Part shown: in pieces, positions 28,106-37,704 of the stretch
Layout of the letters: the number at the start of each line of letters is the position of its first letter
Numbering within the stretch: the first letter of the stretch is position 1
Assembly (NCBI GenBank): GCA_021325215.1
Contig: JAJPHO010000183.1
Coordinates: forward strand, 49,163 to 113,162
Source of the DNA: Alphaproteobacteria bacterium
GTDB lineage: Bacteria; Pseudomonadota; Alphaproteobacteria; Rhodospirillales; Magnetospirillaceae
Direction: 5' to 3'
Length of the DNA: 64,000 nucleotides
Notes under the pieces: model-generated
The model's input: the letters and a program-made list of their open reading frames with translations, nothing else
Database searches by the model: none
Told to the model about the DNA's origin: nothing
Position numbers and translations under genes: made by a program

Positions 28106-28876
28106 TCATCCGGGGCGTCCCATGTCGAAACCAAAGCGCCGGAAGACCGCGCCCGCCTCGGGGGTGGTCAGGAAATGCAGGAACCCGACCGCGGCTTCGT
28201 CATGATGGCCGGCCACCAGCGCGGCGGGATAGACCACCGGCGAGTGGCTGGAGGCCGGGAAGGTGCCGACGATCTTCACCTTGGGGTCGGACTGGGCGTC
28301 GCTGCGATAGACGATGCCCAGCGCGCAATCGCCGCGCTCGACGAACAGCAGGGCGGCCCGCACCGAACCGGCCCGGGCCAGCTTCGGCTCGACCGAGGCC
28401 CAGACCCCTAAGGATTCCAATGCCTGATGGGCGTAGATGCCGGCCGGCACATGATCGGGATCGCCGACCGCCAGCCGGCCGTCGCCCAGCACGTCGGCCA
28501 GCTTGAAGTTCGGCCCGATGGTCAGCGGCACCGCGCTGTCCGCCGGCGCCACCAGCACCAGCTCGTTGCGCAGCAGATCGAGGCGGCTGGCTTTGTCGAG
28601 CAGGCCGCGCTGATCCAGGTAATCGGCCCATTGCTGATCGGCCGAGATGAACAGATCGGCCGGCGCGCCGTGCTCGATCTGGCGGGCGAGGTCGGAACTC
28701 GACGCGAACGAGGCGATCACCTTGCCCTTGCCTTGCGCTTCATAAGCCTTGCCCAGCTCGCCCAGCGCATCGGTCAGCGACGCGGCGGCGAACACGGTGA
28801 TCTGCGGCATGGCATCGGCGGCGCGCGCCAGCGGCGCCGCCAGGACCAGCGACAGAAACAGCAAGAAACGCTTCAT
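28106..28876 (-). CDS. modA: ModA-like molybdate-binding periplasmic protein
   Basis: 256 residues. Signal peptide 1-19 (ending ARAAD), then TVFAAASLTDALGELGKAYE, the typical ModA opening with oxyanion-binding Ser residues, and FASSSDLARQIEHGAPADLFISAD. Length is normal. No modB or modC is adjacent; instead it heads an operon with the cupredoxin-like protein, the EAL phosphodiesterase and the porin. It may deliver oxyanion to a transporter elsewhere or act as a ligand sensor for its neighbour. The second idea is inference from context only. Confidence 0.85.
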   Translation of the reverse strand: MKRFLLFLSLVLAAPLARAADAMPQITVFAAASLTDALGELGKAYEAQGKGKVIASFASSSDLARQIEHGAPADLFISADQQWADYLDQRGLLDKASRLDLLRNELVLVAPADSAVPLTIGPNFKLADVLGDGRLAVGDPDHVPAGIYAHQALESLGVWASVEPKLARAGSVRAALLFVERGDCALGIVYRSDAQSDPKVKIVGTFPASSHSPVVYPAALVAGHHDEAAVGFLHFLTTPEAGAVFRRFGFDMGRPG

Positions 28877-29166
28877 GGCACAGCCTTTTCAACAGGTTCC
28901 GGACGGGAGCCGCATGGTAACGCAGGGTTCAAAAAAAGACGAGAAACCGGCTTTTGACCGGCCGCGCAGGCCCATGAAACGGCAAAATATTTCAATAAAG
29001 TGAAAAGTTGGCGCGAGTCGGGCCCTTAACGCCACCCAACTTCATCAAACCTTCACAAACATGCAATGCCACCGTCTCACGTTGCCTCTAGCTTCCGCAC
29101 GTTCATCGCGGCTCGGTTCCGGGCTGGCGCAATTTCTTTATAAATTCGGGCGTGAGGGGTTTTTCC

Positions 29167-31650
29167 ATGACTCTATTCAAGGACCAGGCGTTCAAGCGAA
29201 CGCTTCATCTGACGACGGCGCTGATCGGCCTGTCGATGGCCGGCGCGGCCCTGGCCGATGCCGAGGCCGCCGCCGATGGCGAAATCAGCACGATCGTGGT
29301 GACCGACACCAAGGCGACCCGCTCCTCCGTCGATCTCGGCGGCGCCGAGATCCAGGCCCAGCTGCCCGGCCTGAACCCCCTCAAGGCGATCGAAACCCTG
29401 CCGGGCGTGGTCTTCATGACCGCCGATCCGTGGGGCGCCGACGAACAGAACCAGTCGCTCTATATTCACGGCTTCAACGCCCAGCAGCTGGGCTACACCC
29501 TGGACGGCGTGCCGCTGGGCGACGGTTCCTACGGCGAATGGAACGGCATGGGCGTGGGCCGCGCGGCGATCTCCGAAAACGTTTCGCGCGTGAACCTGGC
29601 CACCGGCGCCGGTTCGCTGGCCACCCCGTCGACCAGCAATCTGGGCGGCGCCATCGAGACCTTCACGTCCGACCCGCGCCATGAATTCGGCGGCCAGCTG
29701 AACCAGACCTTCGGCTCGGACGATGCCTACCGCACCTTCGCCCGCCTCGACACCGGCAATCTCGGCTTCAACAGCTACGCCTATGTGTCCTACCTGCATC
29801 AGGACGCCCAGGCCTGGGATTTCGACGGCCATCAAAAGGCGGATCAGGTCAACGCCAAGTTCGTCCATGAGGGCGACGCCGGCAAATTCACGCTGTATGG
29901 CGATTTCTCGCTGCATACCGATCCGAACGAGGACAGCATCACCCTCGGACCGGGCATCAACAATGCCCCCTATGTCCGCCCCTACGCCTATCCGAACCTG
30001 GCCGGCTACGAAGCTTATATCGCCGGCTCGCCGGGCCTCAATCCGGCCAAGGGCTCGCTCGGGAACTACTTCCCGAACTATTTCAGCGCCGAACAGCGCG
30101 AAGACGAGCTGACCTACGCCAAGTATGATTGGAACGTGAACGACGACATGAAGTGGACCAATCAGGGCTACTTCCAGAACAGCCGCGGCCGCGGCATCGT
30201 CGCCGGTCCGGCCGAAGCCTCGTTCCCGACCTATCTGCCGGCCACGGCGGGCGCTTCGTCCACCGCCTATTTCGCCGGCCTGACCCCGCAGCAGGTGGTC
30301 AATGCCTATGGCGGCAGCGGCATCGCGGTGCGCACCACCGAATACACCATCGACCGCACCGGCTATATCTCCAACTTCGACTGGGCGCTGGGCAACCACG
30401 CGATCGAAGTCGGCGCCTGGTACGAGAACAACTACGCCGACCAGATGCGCCGCTGGTACCCCTTCTCGGGCACCAACACCGACCTGACCCCGTATGACGT
30501 TCCCTCCGCTCCCAGCACCATCTCGGGCGCGGCGGCCCTTGCCCTGCTGCAGTCGGGCAAGACCCTGGGCAACACCGCCATCACCCAGTACGGCTTCCAT
30601 TCGGACACCCAGGACCTGCAATACCACATTCAGGACCAGTGGCAGGCTCTGCCCGACCTGCTGATCTCGGCCGGCTTCAAGGCCAGCCAGCAGTGGGCCA
30701 CCGGCGAGTTCATCGTCCAGCAGCCCGGCACCCCGCTGCCGAGCGGCTCGATCAAGACCAACAAGTTCTTCCTGCCGCAGATCGGCGCGGTCTACGACCT
30801 GACCCAGGACGATCATGTGTTCTTCAACGTGCAGGAAAACCTGCACCAGCTGATGAACTACGGCGCCGGCGGCCTGTCCGCCTGGAGCACGCAGAGCCAG
30901 TCGACCTTCAACAACTTCAAGAACGGCAGCGATCCGGAACATGCCTGGGTCTATGAAGTGGGCTACCGCTTCCACCACGACATCGGCACCCAGTTCCTGA
31001 CCGGCGTCGAGGGCCAGGTCGAGTATTACCATGTCGACTTCTCGAACCGCCTGCTGAACATCACCTCGACCACCGTGGCGGGCCAGACCATTCTCGGCAC
31101 CTTCACGGCGCCGCAGACCGCCCTGGTCAATGTCGGCGGCGTCACCACCAACGGTGTCGATCTGGCCGGCACGCTTCATTTCGGCGAGCATTTCAGCCTC
31201 TATGACGCGATCTCCTACAATGATTCGACCTACGATTCGAATTATTGCAGCAGCGTCGGCACCAACGGCGTCTGCGCCGCGGGCAAGATCGTCGCGACCT
31301 CGGGCAAGAATGTCGCGGCCGATCCGAAGTGGACCGACAAGGTGGTGCTGAGCGCCAATTACGGTCCGTTCGAAGGCCAGCTGACCGGCGATTATGTCGG
31401 CAGCCGCTATGCCACCTACCTCAACGACCAGTCGGTGGGCAGCACCTTCGTGATGGGCATGGAAGCCTCGTACCTGATGAAGGAGGCTCTGTGGGACAAT
31501 GAGCCGCGCTCCATCAAGTTCAGCCTGAACATCACCAACCTCAACAACGAAAAGGGCTGGTCGACCATCGGCGTCACCCAGTCGGGCAACTTCACCGCCT
31601 ATCCACTGGCTCCGCGCATGTTCTTCGGAACCGTCTCCGCGACGTTCTAA
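29167..31650 (+). CDS. TonB-dependent outer-membrane receptor
   Basis: 827 residues. A signal peptide (1-28, ending GAALADA) is followed by a TonB-box-like segment (STIVVTDT) and a plug domain (LKAIETLPGVVFMT, LYIHGFNAQQLGYTLDGVPL, SNLGGAIETFTSD). The remaining residues form a 22-strand-type barrel ending in VSATF. The ATG at 29167 follows GAGGGG with seven bases; a GTG five codons earlier is less likely. The gene is alone and divergent from the modA operon. Ligand cannot be assigned. The 290-bp upstream gap contains TATAAA (29139-29144) but no clear Fur box. Confidence 0.93.
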   Translation: MTLFKDQAFKRTLHLTTALIGLSMAGAALADAEAAADGEISTIVVTDTKATRSSVDLGGAEIQAQLPGLNPLKAIETLPGVVFMTADPWGADEQNQSLYIHGFNAQQLGYTLDGVPLGDGSYGEWNGMGVGRAAISENVSRVNLATGAGSLATPSTSNLGGAIETFTSDPRHEFGGQLNQTFGSDDAYRTFARLDTGNLGFNSYAYVSYLHQDAQAWDFDGHQKADQVNAKFVHEGDAGKFTLYGDFSLHTDPNEDSITLGPGINNAPYVRPYAYPNLAGYEAYIAGSPGLNPAKGSLGNYFPNYFSAEQREDELTYAKYDWNVNDDMKWTNQGYFQNSRGRGIVAGPAEASFPTYLPATAGASSTAYFAGLTPQQVVNAYGGSGIAVRTTEYTIDRTGYISNFDWALGNHAIEVGAWYENNYADQMRRWYPFSGTNTDLTPYDVPSAPSTISGAAALALLQSGKTLGNTAITQYGFHSDTQDLQYHIQDQWQALPDLLISAGFKASQQWATGEFIVQQPGTPLPSGSIKTNKFFLPQIGAVYDLTQDDHVFFNVQENLHQLMNYGAGGLSAWSTQSQSTFNNFKNGSDPEHAWVYEVGYRFHHDIGTQFLTGVEGQVEYYHVDFSNRLLNITSTTVAGQTILGTFTAPQTALVNVGGVTTNGVDLAGTLHFGEHFSLYDAISYNDSTYDSNYCSSVGTNGVCAAGKIVATSGKNVAADPKWTDKVVLSANYGPFEGQLTGDYVGSRYATYLNDQSVGSTFVMGMEASYLMKEALWDNEPRSIKFSLNITNLNNEKGWSTIGVTQSGNFTAYPLAPRMFFGTVSATF

Positions 31651-31668
31651 AGAACAGACAAAAAGAAG

Positions 31669-31698
31669 GCCCCGGGCAGCGATGCCCGGGGCTTTTTT
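31669..31698 (+). terminator. Terminator of the TonB receptor gene
   Basis: A perfect 9-bp stem GCCCCGGGC/GCCCGGGGC with a 6-base loop is followed by six T residues. It ends about 20 bp before the convergent glycerophosphodiesterase stop and may serve both directions, since an A-run precedes the stem. Confidence 0.9.
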
Positions 31699-31716
31699 CA
31701 TTAGGCTCTTCGCCGA

Positions 31717-32700
31717 TTACGGCGAAACCGGATGCCCTATCGGCAGGGTGATGCCCTTCTTCTTCGCCGCCTCGCGCAGCAGGTCCGGGCGGTCGGAGAT
31801 GATGCCGTCGACGCCCATATCGATCAGGCGCTCCATGTCTTCCGGCTTGTTGACGGTCCAGGGCAGGACCTGCAGACCCAGGCGGTGCGATTCCTCGACA
31901 TTCTCCTTGGTCACGTCGTAATAGAGCGGCGACCAGATGGTCCCGCCCGCCGCCTTGACCGCCGCCGGAACGCTGCCGCCATGGCTGACCGGGTCGAAAC
32001 CGGCGGTCCACACCGAAGGCTTATCCAGCGGCGCAGTCGGCTGGGGTCCGACGCTCATGGAGAGGTAAGCGGTCGGAATGCCCGGCGCGCGCTTCTGCAC
32101 CAGCTGCAAAGTGCGCCAATCGAAGGACTGCACGATCACGCGGTCCTCGAAATGCTCTTTCTTCAGCAGATCGAGCAGCAGGGTGACGAAACGCTCGGGA
32201 TCGGGCGAATTCTCGGGATGGTTCGGATCGATCTTGGTCTCGATGTTGAGCTTGACCTGATTGTCGCCCGACTTCCTCACCAGGGCGAACACTTCGGCCA
32301 GGGTCGGAATCCTGGTGCCCGGCACCTTCTTCTGGTCGGGGAAGTTCGCGGCATATTTGCTCTCGGGATTGATCACGCCGACGTCGTACTTCTTCACTTC
32401 CGACAGCGGGATGCCGACATAAGGAATGCCGGGCGGGGCGACATACTTGCCGTCGGGACCCTTGGCCAGGTCCGGATTCAGCCAGCGCTCATGCGAGACG
32501 ACGATGACGTCGTCGCTGGTGATGCCCATGTCCAGTTCTAGGGTATTCACCCCCATGCTCAGCGCGCCCGAGAACGACACCAGGGTGTTTTCCGGGAACA
32601 AGGCGCGCCCGCCGCGATGCGCCTCGATATCGAAAGCGAAGGCCGGCAGGGATATCGAGGACAGCATCGTCAAAGCGAGCAGGGAACGGCGGACTGACAT
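31717..32700 (-). CDS. Glycerophosphodiester phosphodiesterase, periplasmic
   Basis: 327 residues with a signal peptide (1-22, ending AFAF). The GDPD TIM barrel shows the catalytic His and metal ligands in IEAHRGGRALFPENT, ELDMGITSDDVIVVSHE and LNIETKID, and the C-terminal GVDGIISDRPDLL. It hydrolyses glycerophosphodiesters to glycerol-3-phosphate and an alcohol in the periplasm. It stands alone, with 71 bp to the thiolase gene upstream on the same strand; no glp transporter is next to it. Confidence 0.92.
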   Translation of the reverse strand: MSVRRSLLALTMLSSISLPAFAFDIEAHRGGRALFPENTLVSFSGALSMGVNTLELDMGITSDDVIVVSHERWLNPDLAKGPDGKYVAPPGIPYVGIPLSEVKKYDVGVINPESKYAANFPDQKKVPGTRIPTLAEVFALVRKSGDNQVKLNIETKIDPNHPENSPDPERFVTLLLDLLKKEHFEDRVIVQSFDWRTLQLVQKRAPGIPTAYLSMSVGPQPTAPLDKPSVWTAGFDPVSHGGSVPAAVKAAGGTIWSPLYYDVTKENVEESHRLGLQVLPWTVNKPEDMERLIDMGVDGIISDRPDLLREAAKKKGITLPIGHPVSP

Positions 32701-32771
32701 GGGGACTCCGGGGGAAAAATCACAGCGAAGTCCGCATCTTAGCGCCCGCCGTCCCCGGCGGCGTTACAGTT

Positions 32772-33962
32772 TCACGAAACCAGTTCGATCGCGATCGCGG
32801 TGGCCTCGCCGCCGCCGATGCAGAGGCTGGCGACGCCCTTCTTCAGCCCGCGATTCTTCAAGGCATGCAGCAGGGTGACGATCAGCCGCGCGCCGGTGGC
32901 GCCGATCGGATGGCCCAGCGCGCAGGCGCCGCCATTGACGTTGAGGCGGTCGCGCGGAATGCCGATCTCCTTGGCCGCCGCCATCGCCACCACGGCGAAA
33001 GCTTCGTTGATCTCGTAAAGATCGACCTCTTCGGCCGTCCAGCCGGTCTTGGCCAGGAGCTTCCTGATCGCGGGAATCGGCGCGGTGGTGAACCAGGCCG
33101 GGTCCTGGCTGTGCGTGGCATGGCCCTTGATCTCGGCCAGGATCGGCAAACCTTCCTTCTCGGCTACCGAGCGGCGGGTCAGCAGCAGAGCCGCGGCCCC
33201 GTCGGCATTGGCGCTCGAGCTGGCCGGGGTGATGGTACCGTCCTTGCCGAAAGCGGGCTTCAGGTTCGGGATCTTGTCGGGCGAGACCTTGAGCGGATGC
33301 TCGTCCTTGTCGACCAGCACCTCGCCGCCCTTGGCCGGCACCGAAATCGGCGCGATCTCGGCGGCGAAGGCACCCCCTTCGACGGCGGCGCGGGCGCGGG
33401 TCAGCGTTTCGACCGCATAGGCATCCTGGTCGGCGCGGTCGAAACCATATTCCTTGGCGGTCGCCTCGCCGAAATCGCCCATCACCCGGCCGGTCGCATA
33501 GGCGTCCTCCAACCCGTCCAGCACCATATGATCGTAGATCGCGTCATGGCCGGCGCGGTATCCTCCGCGCGCCTTCTTCAGCAGATAGGGAGCATTGGTC
33601 ATGCTCTCCATGCCGCCGGCCACCGCGATGGTGGCGGAACCGGCCAGAATCAGGTCATGGGCCAGCATCGCGGCCTTCATGCCGGAGCCGCACACCTTGT
33701 TGATGGTGGTCGCGCCCACCGCGTCGGGCAGGCCGGCGCCGCGCATCGCCTGGCGAGCGGGCGCCTGCCCCTGCCCGGCCGGCAGCACACAGCCCATCAG
33801 CACTTCGTCGACACGATCGGCGGCAAGGCCGGCGCGGTCGAGCGCGGCGCGAATGACATGCGCGCCCAATTGCGGCGTGGCCAGCGCCGACAACTCGCCC
33901 TGGAAGCGGCCCAAGGGCGTGCGGACCGCGGAAACGATGACGACGGGATCTGAGTTGCTCAT
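32772..33962 (-). CDS. Acetyl-CoA acetyltransferase (thiolase)
   Basis: A 396-residue thiolase. The nucleophilic Cys91 is in KVCGSGM, the catalytic His in [10 protein letters not shown] and the second Cys in CIGGGEA. Biosynthetic thiolases condense two acetyl-CoA to acetoacetyl-CoA, the first step toward polyhydroxybutyrate or ketone bodies. No phaB or phaC lies beside it. It is divergent from a TetR regulator with a palindromic operator in between, which suggests fatty-acid- or acyl-CoA-linked control. Confidence 0.93.
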   Translation of the reverse strand: MSNSDPVVIVSAVRTPLGRFQGELSALATPQLGAHVIRAALDRAGLAADRVDEVLMGCVLPAGQGQAPARQAMRGAGLPDAVGATTINKVCGSGMKAAMLAHDLILAGSATIAVAGGMESMTNAPYLLKKARGGYRAGHDAIYDHMVLDGLEDAYATGRVMGDFGEATAKEYGFDRADQDAYAVETLTRARAAVEGGAFAAEIAPISVPAKGGEVLVDKDEHPLKVSPDKIPNLKPAFGKDGTITPASSSANADGAAALLLTRRSVAEKEGLPILAEIKGHATHSQDPAWFTTAPIPAIRKLLAKTGWTAEEVDLYEINEAFAVVAMAAAKEIGIPRDRLNVNGGACALGHPIGATGARLIVTLLHALKNRGLKKGVASLCIGGGEATAIAIELVS

Positions 33963-33987
33963 GGCTGAAAAATCCGCTCTTGCGTTA

Positions 33988-34005
33988 ATATGATGATCAT
34001 CATAT
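33988..34005. promoter_or_regulatory. Perfect palindrome, candidate TetR operator
   Basis: ATATGATGATCATCATAT is an 18-bp perfect palindrome in the 77-bp gap between the divergent thiolase and TetR genes, 35 bp from the TetR start. Its placement fits an operator controlling both directions. Confidence 0.7.
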
Positions 34006-34039
34006 AAACACTCGTGGTCGAATTTGAAAGGCCTTTCAC

Positions 34040-34627
34040 ATGCGGTATGGCAGCGGACACAAGGAAGAGACGCGGCGGAAGATCCTCGATATCGCCGGGC
34101 GGCGCTTTCGCGACGAAGGGATCGAAGCGGTCGGCGTCGCCTCGCTGATGGCCGATGCCGGCCTGACCCATGGCGGCTTCTACGCCCATTTCAAATCGAA
34201 GGACGAGCTGGTCGCCACCGCCCTCGACCAGTCCATGTGCGAATCCAGCGATCGCATCTTCGACCTGGCCGAGCAGACCTCCGACAAGATCGGCACCTTC
34301 ATCCGCGCCTATCTCAGCCCGACACACCGTGACACGCCCGGAAAGGGATGCACCTTCTCGGCGCTGACGCCGGAACTGGCACGCCAGGATGGCAGCGTCC
34401 GCGCCACCGCCTCGGAAGCACTGCCCCCTTATCTCGACAGGATCGGCCGGCTGCTGCCGACGACCGATCCCGCCTCGGCCCGACGCCAGGCCACCGCCTT
34501 GTTCAGCCTGCTGATGGGCAGTCTGCAGCTGGCGCGCCTGACCGAGGACCCGGCTCTTTCCGACAGCATCCTGGAGAGCGGCATCAAAGCCGCCCTCAAC
34601 CTCGTTTCCGTTTTCGAAGGAGTTTGA
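34040..34627 (+). CDS. TetR/AcrR-family regulator
   Basis: A 195-residue repressor. The N-terminal helix-turn-helix (ETRRKILDIAGRRFRDEGIEA, then GGFYAHFKSKDELV) is typical, and the C-terminal ligand domain includes GCTFSALTPELARQD. It is close to the group of TetR proteins found with short-chain dehydrogenases. It precedes an SDR gene by 5 bp and is divergent from a thiolase; the shared palindrome at 33988 is its likely binding site. Ligand unknown, possibly an acyl-CoA or lipophilic compound. Confidence 0.9.
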   Translation: MRYGSGHKEETRRKILDIAGRRFRDEGIEAVGVASLMADAGLTHGGFYAHFKSKDELVATALDQSMCESSDRIFDLAEQTSDKIGTFIRAYLSPTHRDTPGKGCTFSALTPELARQDGSVRATASEALPPYLDRIGRLLPTTDPASARRQATALFSLLMGSLQLARLTEDPALSDSILESGIKAALNLVSVFEGV

Positions 34628-34632
34628 TCCAA

Positions 34633-35421
34633 ATGAGCACCAAAAGTACCGCCCTGGTCACCGGGGCCTCGACCGGCATCGGCGCCGTCTATGCCGACCG
34701 TCTCGCCAAGCGCGGCTACGACCTGATCCTGGTCGCCCGCAACGTCCAGCGCCTGCAGGACCTCGCCGCCCGCCTTACCAAGGAAACCGGCGTCAAGGTC
34801 GAGACCGTCCAGGCCGATCTGACCGCCAAGCAGGACATCGCCAAGCTGGAAAAGCGTCTGGCCGACGATAAGACCATCACCCTGCTGGTCAACAATGCCG
34901 GCATGTCGGTGGCGGGCAACACGCTGGAAGCCGATCCCGACCAGATCGAGCAGATGCTGGTGCTGAACGTGGTGGCGCCGACCCGCCTGGCCAAGGCGGC
35001 TGCCGTGAATTTCGCCGCCCGCAAGAGCGGCGGGATCATCAATATCGCCTCGGTGACCGCCCTGATCCCCGAGATGTTCCCCGGCGCCTATGCCGGCACC
35101 AAATCCTTCGTCATCACCTTCACTCAGGGCCTGGCGACCGAACTGGCGCCCCATGGCGTCAAGGTGCAGGCCGTGCTGCCCGGCGCCACCCGTACCGAGA
35201 TCTGGGAACGCGCCGGCAAGGACGTCAACGCCCTGCCGCAGGAGATGGTGATGGAAGTCGACGACATGGTCGATGCCTCGCTGGCCGGCTTCGACCAGGG
35301 CGAACTGATCACCATTCCGTCGCTCGCCGATGTCTCCCTGTGGGGCGCGCTGGAAAGTGCCCGCAAGGCGCTCGGCCCGCATCTGTCCCTGAAAAACTCA
35401 GCCGCCCGTTACAAGGCCTGA
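34633..35421 (+). CDS. Short-chain dehydrogenase/reductase
   Basis: 262 residues. The cofactor motif TGASTGIG, the NNAG motif and the active site (Ser in IINIASV, Tyr-x-x-x-Lys in YAGTK) are all present, as expected for a classical NADP-dependent SDR. It probably forms a two-gene operon with the TetR gene that it follows by 5 bp. Its 3' end overlaps the convergent pabC gene by 13 bp. Substrate not inferable. Confidence 0.92.
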   Translation: MSTKSTALVTGASTGIGAVYADRLAKRGYDLILVARNVQRLQDLAARLTKETGVKVETVQADLTAKQDIAKLEKRLADDKTITLLVNNAGMSVAGNTLEADPDQIEQMLVLNVVAPTRLAKAAAVNFAARKSGGIINIASVTALIPEMFPGAYAGTKSFVITFTQGLATELAPHGVKVQAVLPGATRTEIWERAGKDVNALPQEMVMEVDDMVDASLAGFDQGELITIPSLADVSLWGALESARKALGPHLSLKNSAARYKA

Positions 35422-36197
35422 GCGAACCAGTCGCGCAATATCCCCGAGCGCGGCAGCAGCCGGCCGTCAAGGCTGGCCGCTGCCCGCAGGGAAATGCTGG
35501 TGGTCAGCAGAATATCCTCGGCCTCCATCGCCTCGTCCACCCTCAGCGGACGTTCGACGATGGGGAAGCAATCGAGCGCCAATTCGCGCCGGATGCCTGG
35601 CATCGCTCCCTCGTCGACCGGCGGGGTGACGATCTCCTCGCCGAACAAAAAGAACAGATTGGACGCGCTGGCTTCGGCGATGCGCCCCTGGCTGTTCAGC
35701 AGAATCGCGTCGTCGGCGCCGCGCCGGATCGCCTCCTGCCGCGCCAGCAATGAATCGAGCGTGCTCAGGGTCTTGATGCGGGCCAGCGGCGAATATTCGT
35801 TGCGGCGGGTCACCGTCGAGACCACCAGCTCCGCCGGAGTCTGCTGCGGCGGCAGCGGCGCCCGGGCGATCAGCACGCTCGGCGTGCCGTCGCGTGGCGG
35901 CAGGAACCCGCGCGGCGTCGGTCCGCGCGTCAGGGTCAGCCGCACCATCGCATCGCCGCCACCTTCGTCAGCCAGCAACTCCCGCACCGCCATCGACAGC
36001 GCCCCGTCGCCATAGGGCATATGCATTTCCAGCACCGCGGCACCCGTCCGCAGCCGCCTCCAATGCCGGTTGAGGTGCAGCGCCCTGCCTCCGACCGCCC
36101 GGATCGTCTCGGTCAGGCCCTCGCTGAGGCTGAACCCAAGCCCATCGAAATCCGGCAGCGCATCGGTGGTCAGCGCGCCATTGAGCCAGATCCTCAT
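35409..36197 (-). CDS. pabC: Aminodeoxychorismate lyase (PLP class IV)
   Basis: A 262-residue PLP enzyme of the D-amino-acid/branched-chain aminotransferase fold. The PLP lysine is in RIKTLSTLDSLLARQEA, and the phosphate-binding region reads LLNSQGRIAEASASNLFF. It would cleave 4-amino-4-deoxychorismate to p-aminobenzoate and pyruvate for folate synthesis. The start at 36197 shares an ATGA overlap with the pabB stop. The frame continues upstream inside pabB but that part is a shadow. A branched-chain or D-amino-acid aminotransferase is the alternative, disfavoured by context. Confidence 0.88.
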   Translation of the reverse strand: MRIWLNGALTTDALPDFDGLGFSLSEGLTETIRAVGGRALHLNRHWRRLRTGAAVLEMHMPYGDGALSMAVRELLADEGGGDAMVRLTLTRGPTPRGFLPPRDGTPSVLIARAPLPPQQTPAELVVSTVTRRNEYSPLARIKTLSTLDSLLARQEAIRRGADDAILLNSQGRIAEASASNLFFLFGEEIVTPPVDEGAMPGIRRELALDCFPIVERPLRVDEAMEAEDILLTTSISLRAAASLDGRLLPRSGILRDWFAQAL

Positions 36198-37513
36198 GCG
36201 CGGCCTCCGATGGCGGCGAGAGCCGGAGCGACCTTGGCCATCATCTCGGCATGTTCGGCGGCGGGATCGGAATCGGCGACGATCGCCCCGCCTGCCTGCG
36301 CCACGATGCTGTCGCCGGTCAACGCGACCGAGCGGATGGTGATCGACAGATCCATCGCTCCGTCGAAGCCGATCCAGCCGATCGCGCCGCAATAGGGGCC
36401 GCGCGGCGCCGGTTCCAACTCGTCGATGATCTCCATGGCGCGCACCTTGGGTGCCCCGGTGATCGAACCGCCGGGGAAGGTCTCGCGCAGCAGATCGACC
36501 GGCCCCAGGCCCGGCTTCAGCTGCGCCTCCACCACCGACACCAGATGATGCAGCGTGGCGTAGCTCTCCACCGCGTGCAAGGCCGGCACGCCGACGCTGC
36601 CCGGCGCCGCGACCCGGCCGATATCGTTGCGCATCAGATCGGTGATCATCAGATTCTCCGCGCGATCCTTGACCGAGGCGGCCAATTCGGCCGCGGCGAG
36701 GACGTCGGCGGCGGGATCGCTCTCGCGCCGGCGCGTGCCCTTGATCGGCCGCGCTTCGACCCGGCCCGCGCGGTCCAGACTGAGGAACCGCTCGGGCGAA
36801 GCCGTCGCCACCGTCAGCGCCCCGCCGCAATTGAGATAGGACGCGAACGGCGCCGGGTTAAGCCCGCGCAGGCGCCGATAGAGCTCGAAGGCCGAATAAT
36901 CCGCCGGGCGATCGGCGAGAAAGCGCTGAGTGAAATTGGCCTGGAAGATGTCGCCGGCACTGATGTACTCGATCACCCGCGACACCCGGGCGAGATACTC
37001 CTCGCGCGACAGCTCGGGGCGCATATCGACCCGTGGTGCCGGCAGCAGCGGGCCGAGTTCGGGCGCTGCCTCGATCTCGGCAGCCAGCCCTTCGGCCCTG
37101 GGCAAAGCCTCCGGCGTGGCGGCGGTCACCCAGGCCCTGCCCTCGGCCAGGTCGAACCCAGCGATCACGTCATAGATCCCGACCGCCATCTCGCCCGGCC
37201 CGCCGGCATGGCGGCGCGGCGCCCGTTCGAGATGCCGGCCCAGCTCATAGCCGAACAGACCGACCGCCCCGCCGGTGAACGGCAGGGTGGTGCCGGCGCA
37301 GCCCGGGCGGCGCGGCCCCAGCGCATCGGCCAAAGCGGCGAAGGGATCGGCCGGATCGAACAGGGTCTGACGAGGCCGCACGGCGAGGAAGGCGTGACGC
37401 CCGCGGGCCGCATCGGCGGCGGCGCTGTCGAGCAGCATCGCCCAGGGTTCGCGCGCGAACGGCGAAAAAGCCGTGACCGGAGTCTTCCACGCGATCGGGA
37501 TAGTTGAAGTCAT
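36194..37513 (-). CDS. pabB: Aminodeoxychorismate synthase component I
   Basis: A 439-residue chorismate-binding enzyme. The conserved C-terminal half contains QANFTQRF, PIKGTRRR, ENLMITDLMRNDIGRV and FPGGSITGAPKVRAMEIIDELE, all family signatures. With a PabA glutaminase it makes 4-amino-4-deoxychorismate. Length is slightly short but complete. It is translationally coupled to pabC downstream. Trp-biosynthetic TrpE is the alternative, but the pabC partner settles it. Confidence 0.92.
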   Translation of the reverse strand: MTSTIPIAWKTPVTAFSPFAREPWAMLLDSAAADAARGRHAFLAVRPRQTLFDPADPFAALADALGPRRPGCAGTTLPFTGGAVGLFGYELGRHLERAPRRHAGGPGEMAVGIYDVIAGFDLAEGRAWVTAATPEALPRAEGLAAEIEAAPELGPLLPAPRVDMRPELSREEYLARVSRVIEYISAGDIFQANFTQRFLADRPADYSAFELYRRLRGLNPAPFASYLNCGGALTVATASPERFLSLDRAGRVEARPIKGTRRRESDPAADVLAAAELAASVKDRAENLMITDLMRNDIGRVAAPGSVGVPALHAVESYATLHHLVSVVEAQLKPGLGPVDLLRETFPGGSITGAPKVRAMEIIDELEPAPRGPYCGAIGWIGFDGAMDLSITIRSVALTGDSIVAQAGGAIVADSDPAAEHAEMMAKVAPALAAIGGRA

Positions 37514-37704
37514 GCGAAAAAACCGAATAACCTATTGAAAAGGCTTATTTTTTATCCGCTGTAACGCAGCCATGTCACAGGTCTTCGACAGCTTTATCAC
37601 AAGTCAGCTAATGCGACATCTGTTCCAATGCACTGCAACAACGACGAGGAAACGGCCAATTCGAGCCTGGTTCGGTGAACGTGCTTCGGCTTAAGGGGCC
37701 AATC

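Noticed and set aside
35409..36830. Extended 473-codon frame including pabC
   Set aside because: The upstream part lies inside pabB in another frame; the ATGA overlap at 36194-36197 defines the real start.
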